Assembly: GCA_028868235.1 (NCBI GenBank)
Contig: JAGWUW010000147.1
Coordinates: 1-6,728, forward strand
Origin: Betaproteobacteria bacterium
GTDB taxonomy: Bacteria; Pseudomonadota; Gammaproteobacteria; Burkholderiales; Rhodocyclaceae
Length of the DNA: 6,728 nt
Direction: 5' to 3'
In this document: one piece after another, positions 6,652-6,728 of the stretch
Position numbering within the stretch: the stretch's first letter is position 1
How the letters are laid out: every line of letters begins with the position of its first letter
Made by a program: the position numbers and the translations under genes
Notes under the pieces: generated by a model
What the model saw: the letters and a program-made list of their open reading frames with translations, nothing else
What the model was told of the DNA's origin: nothing
Databases searched by the model: none

Positions 6652-6674
6652 CGAGCGATCGAACAAAGCGCTCG
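6652..6674 (+). promoter_or_regulatory. Inverted repeat in the leader of the rightward gene
   Basis: CGAGCG (6652-6657) and CGCTCG (6669-6674) form a perfect 6-bp stem around an 11-nt loop, ending 18 bp before the ribosome binding site of the gene at 6704. It could be an operator or a leader stem-loop. There is no T tract, so a terminator is unlikely. Stems of this size occur by chance in GC-rich DNA. Confidence 0.3.
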
Positions 6675-6692
6675 CGATATCCCTACTTCCAC

Positions 6693-6696
6693 GGAG
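6693..6696 (+). promoter_or_regulatory. Ribosome binding site of the rightward gene
   Basis: GGAG followed by 7 nt (AAAAATC) and then ATG at 6704: near-ideal sequence and spacing. It is the main support for calling a gene at the window edge. Confidence 0.65.
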
Positions 6697-6703
6697 AAAA
6701 ATC

Positions 6704-6728
6704 ATGAAAAAGCAGAATCTCGTTTCCC
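6704..6728 (+). CDS. Start of a rightward gene, product unknown (3' end outside window)
   Basis: Only eight codons are visible: MKKQNLVS. The basic start followed by the first apolar residues would suit a signal peptide, but that cannot be judged from eight residues. The call rests on the ATG, the GGAG ribosome binding site 7 nt upstream, and the divergent arrangement with the diguanylate cyclase gene. Confidence 0.6.

Larger units (their letters stand above)
6504..6703. other. Intergenic region between divergent genes
   Basis: No credible gene is seen between the longest form of the leftward cyclase and the rightward gene at 6704. Contents noted: half of the GTCAAC direct repeat at its left edge; TTCCGGA at 6555-6561 and 6583-6589 (period 28, each holding the palindrome TCCGGA, so the two could also pair as RNA or serve as paired protein sites); the hairpin CGAGCG-N11-CGCTCG at 6652-6674; and a ribosome binding site at 6693-6696. 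I found no confident sigma-70 or sigma-54 promoter for the rightward gene and no match to a riboswitch class I could recognise. Confidence 0.5.

Noticed and set aside
6540..6703. Possible riboswitch (cyclic di-GMP or other class) in the leader of the rightward gene
   Set aside because: I looked for landmark bases of the c-di-GMP, cobalamin, TPP and glycine classes and did not see them; only simple stems remain.

Overview
This window looks like ordinary chromosomal DNA from a Gram-negative, high-GC proteobacterium. A betaproteobacterium, perhaps of the Rhodocyclales, is my best guess. That placement is inferred from the style of the c-type cytochrome, the dCACHE-GGDEF protein and the PAS histidine kinase; nothing in the window fixes the taxon. 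I see no rRNA, tRNA, CRISPR array, insertion sequence or phage gene.

Layout. Positions 1-1136 (+) hold the C-terminal part of a PAS-containing sensor histidine kinase whose start lies outside the window. It converges on a leftward block, and a perfect 8-bp hairpin at 1152-1173 sits between the two stop codons. The leftward block, read from right to left, holds five genes. First is a membrane diguanylate cyclase (4758-6404, possibly extending to 6503). Next are a small DUF302 protein (4280-4663) and a bestrophin-family channel (3348-4268) only 11 bp apart. Then come a lipoprotein cytochrome c' (2828-3283) and a large COG2509-type FAD oxidoreductase (1184-2812) only 15 bp apart. The spacing suggests three transcription units: the cyclase alone, DUF302-bestrophin, and cytochrome c'-FAD protein. 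A promoter-like element precedes each of the last two. At the right edge a rightward gene begins at 6704 behind a good ribosome binding site; only eight codons are visible.

How the genes fit together. Two signalling proteins (histidine kinase and diguanylate cyclase) flank envelope and redox genes: an ion channel of the inner membrane, a haem lipoprotein of the periplasm and a soluble flavoprotein. The close pairs are the only functional links the sequence itself supports. A shared pathway for the whole block is not shown. I did not find a convincing new multi-gene system. The points most worth a second look are the DUF302-bestrophin pair with a dyad over its promoter, the lipid-anchored cytochrome c' with a phenylalanine at the distal haem position, and the repeat-rich divergent region at 6405-6703.
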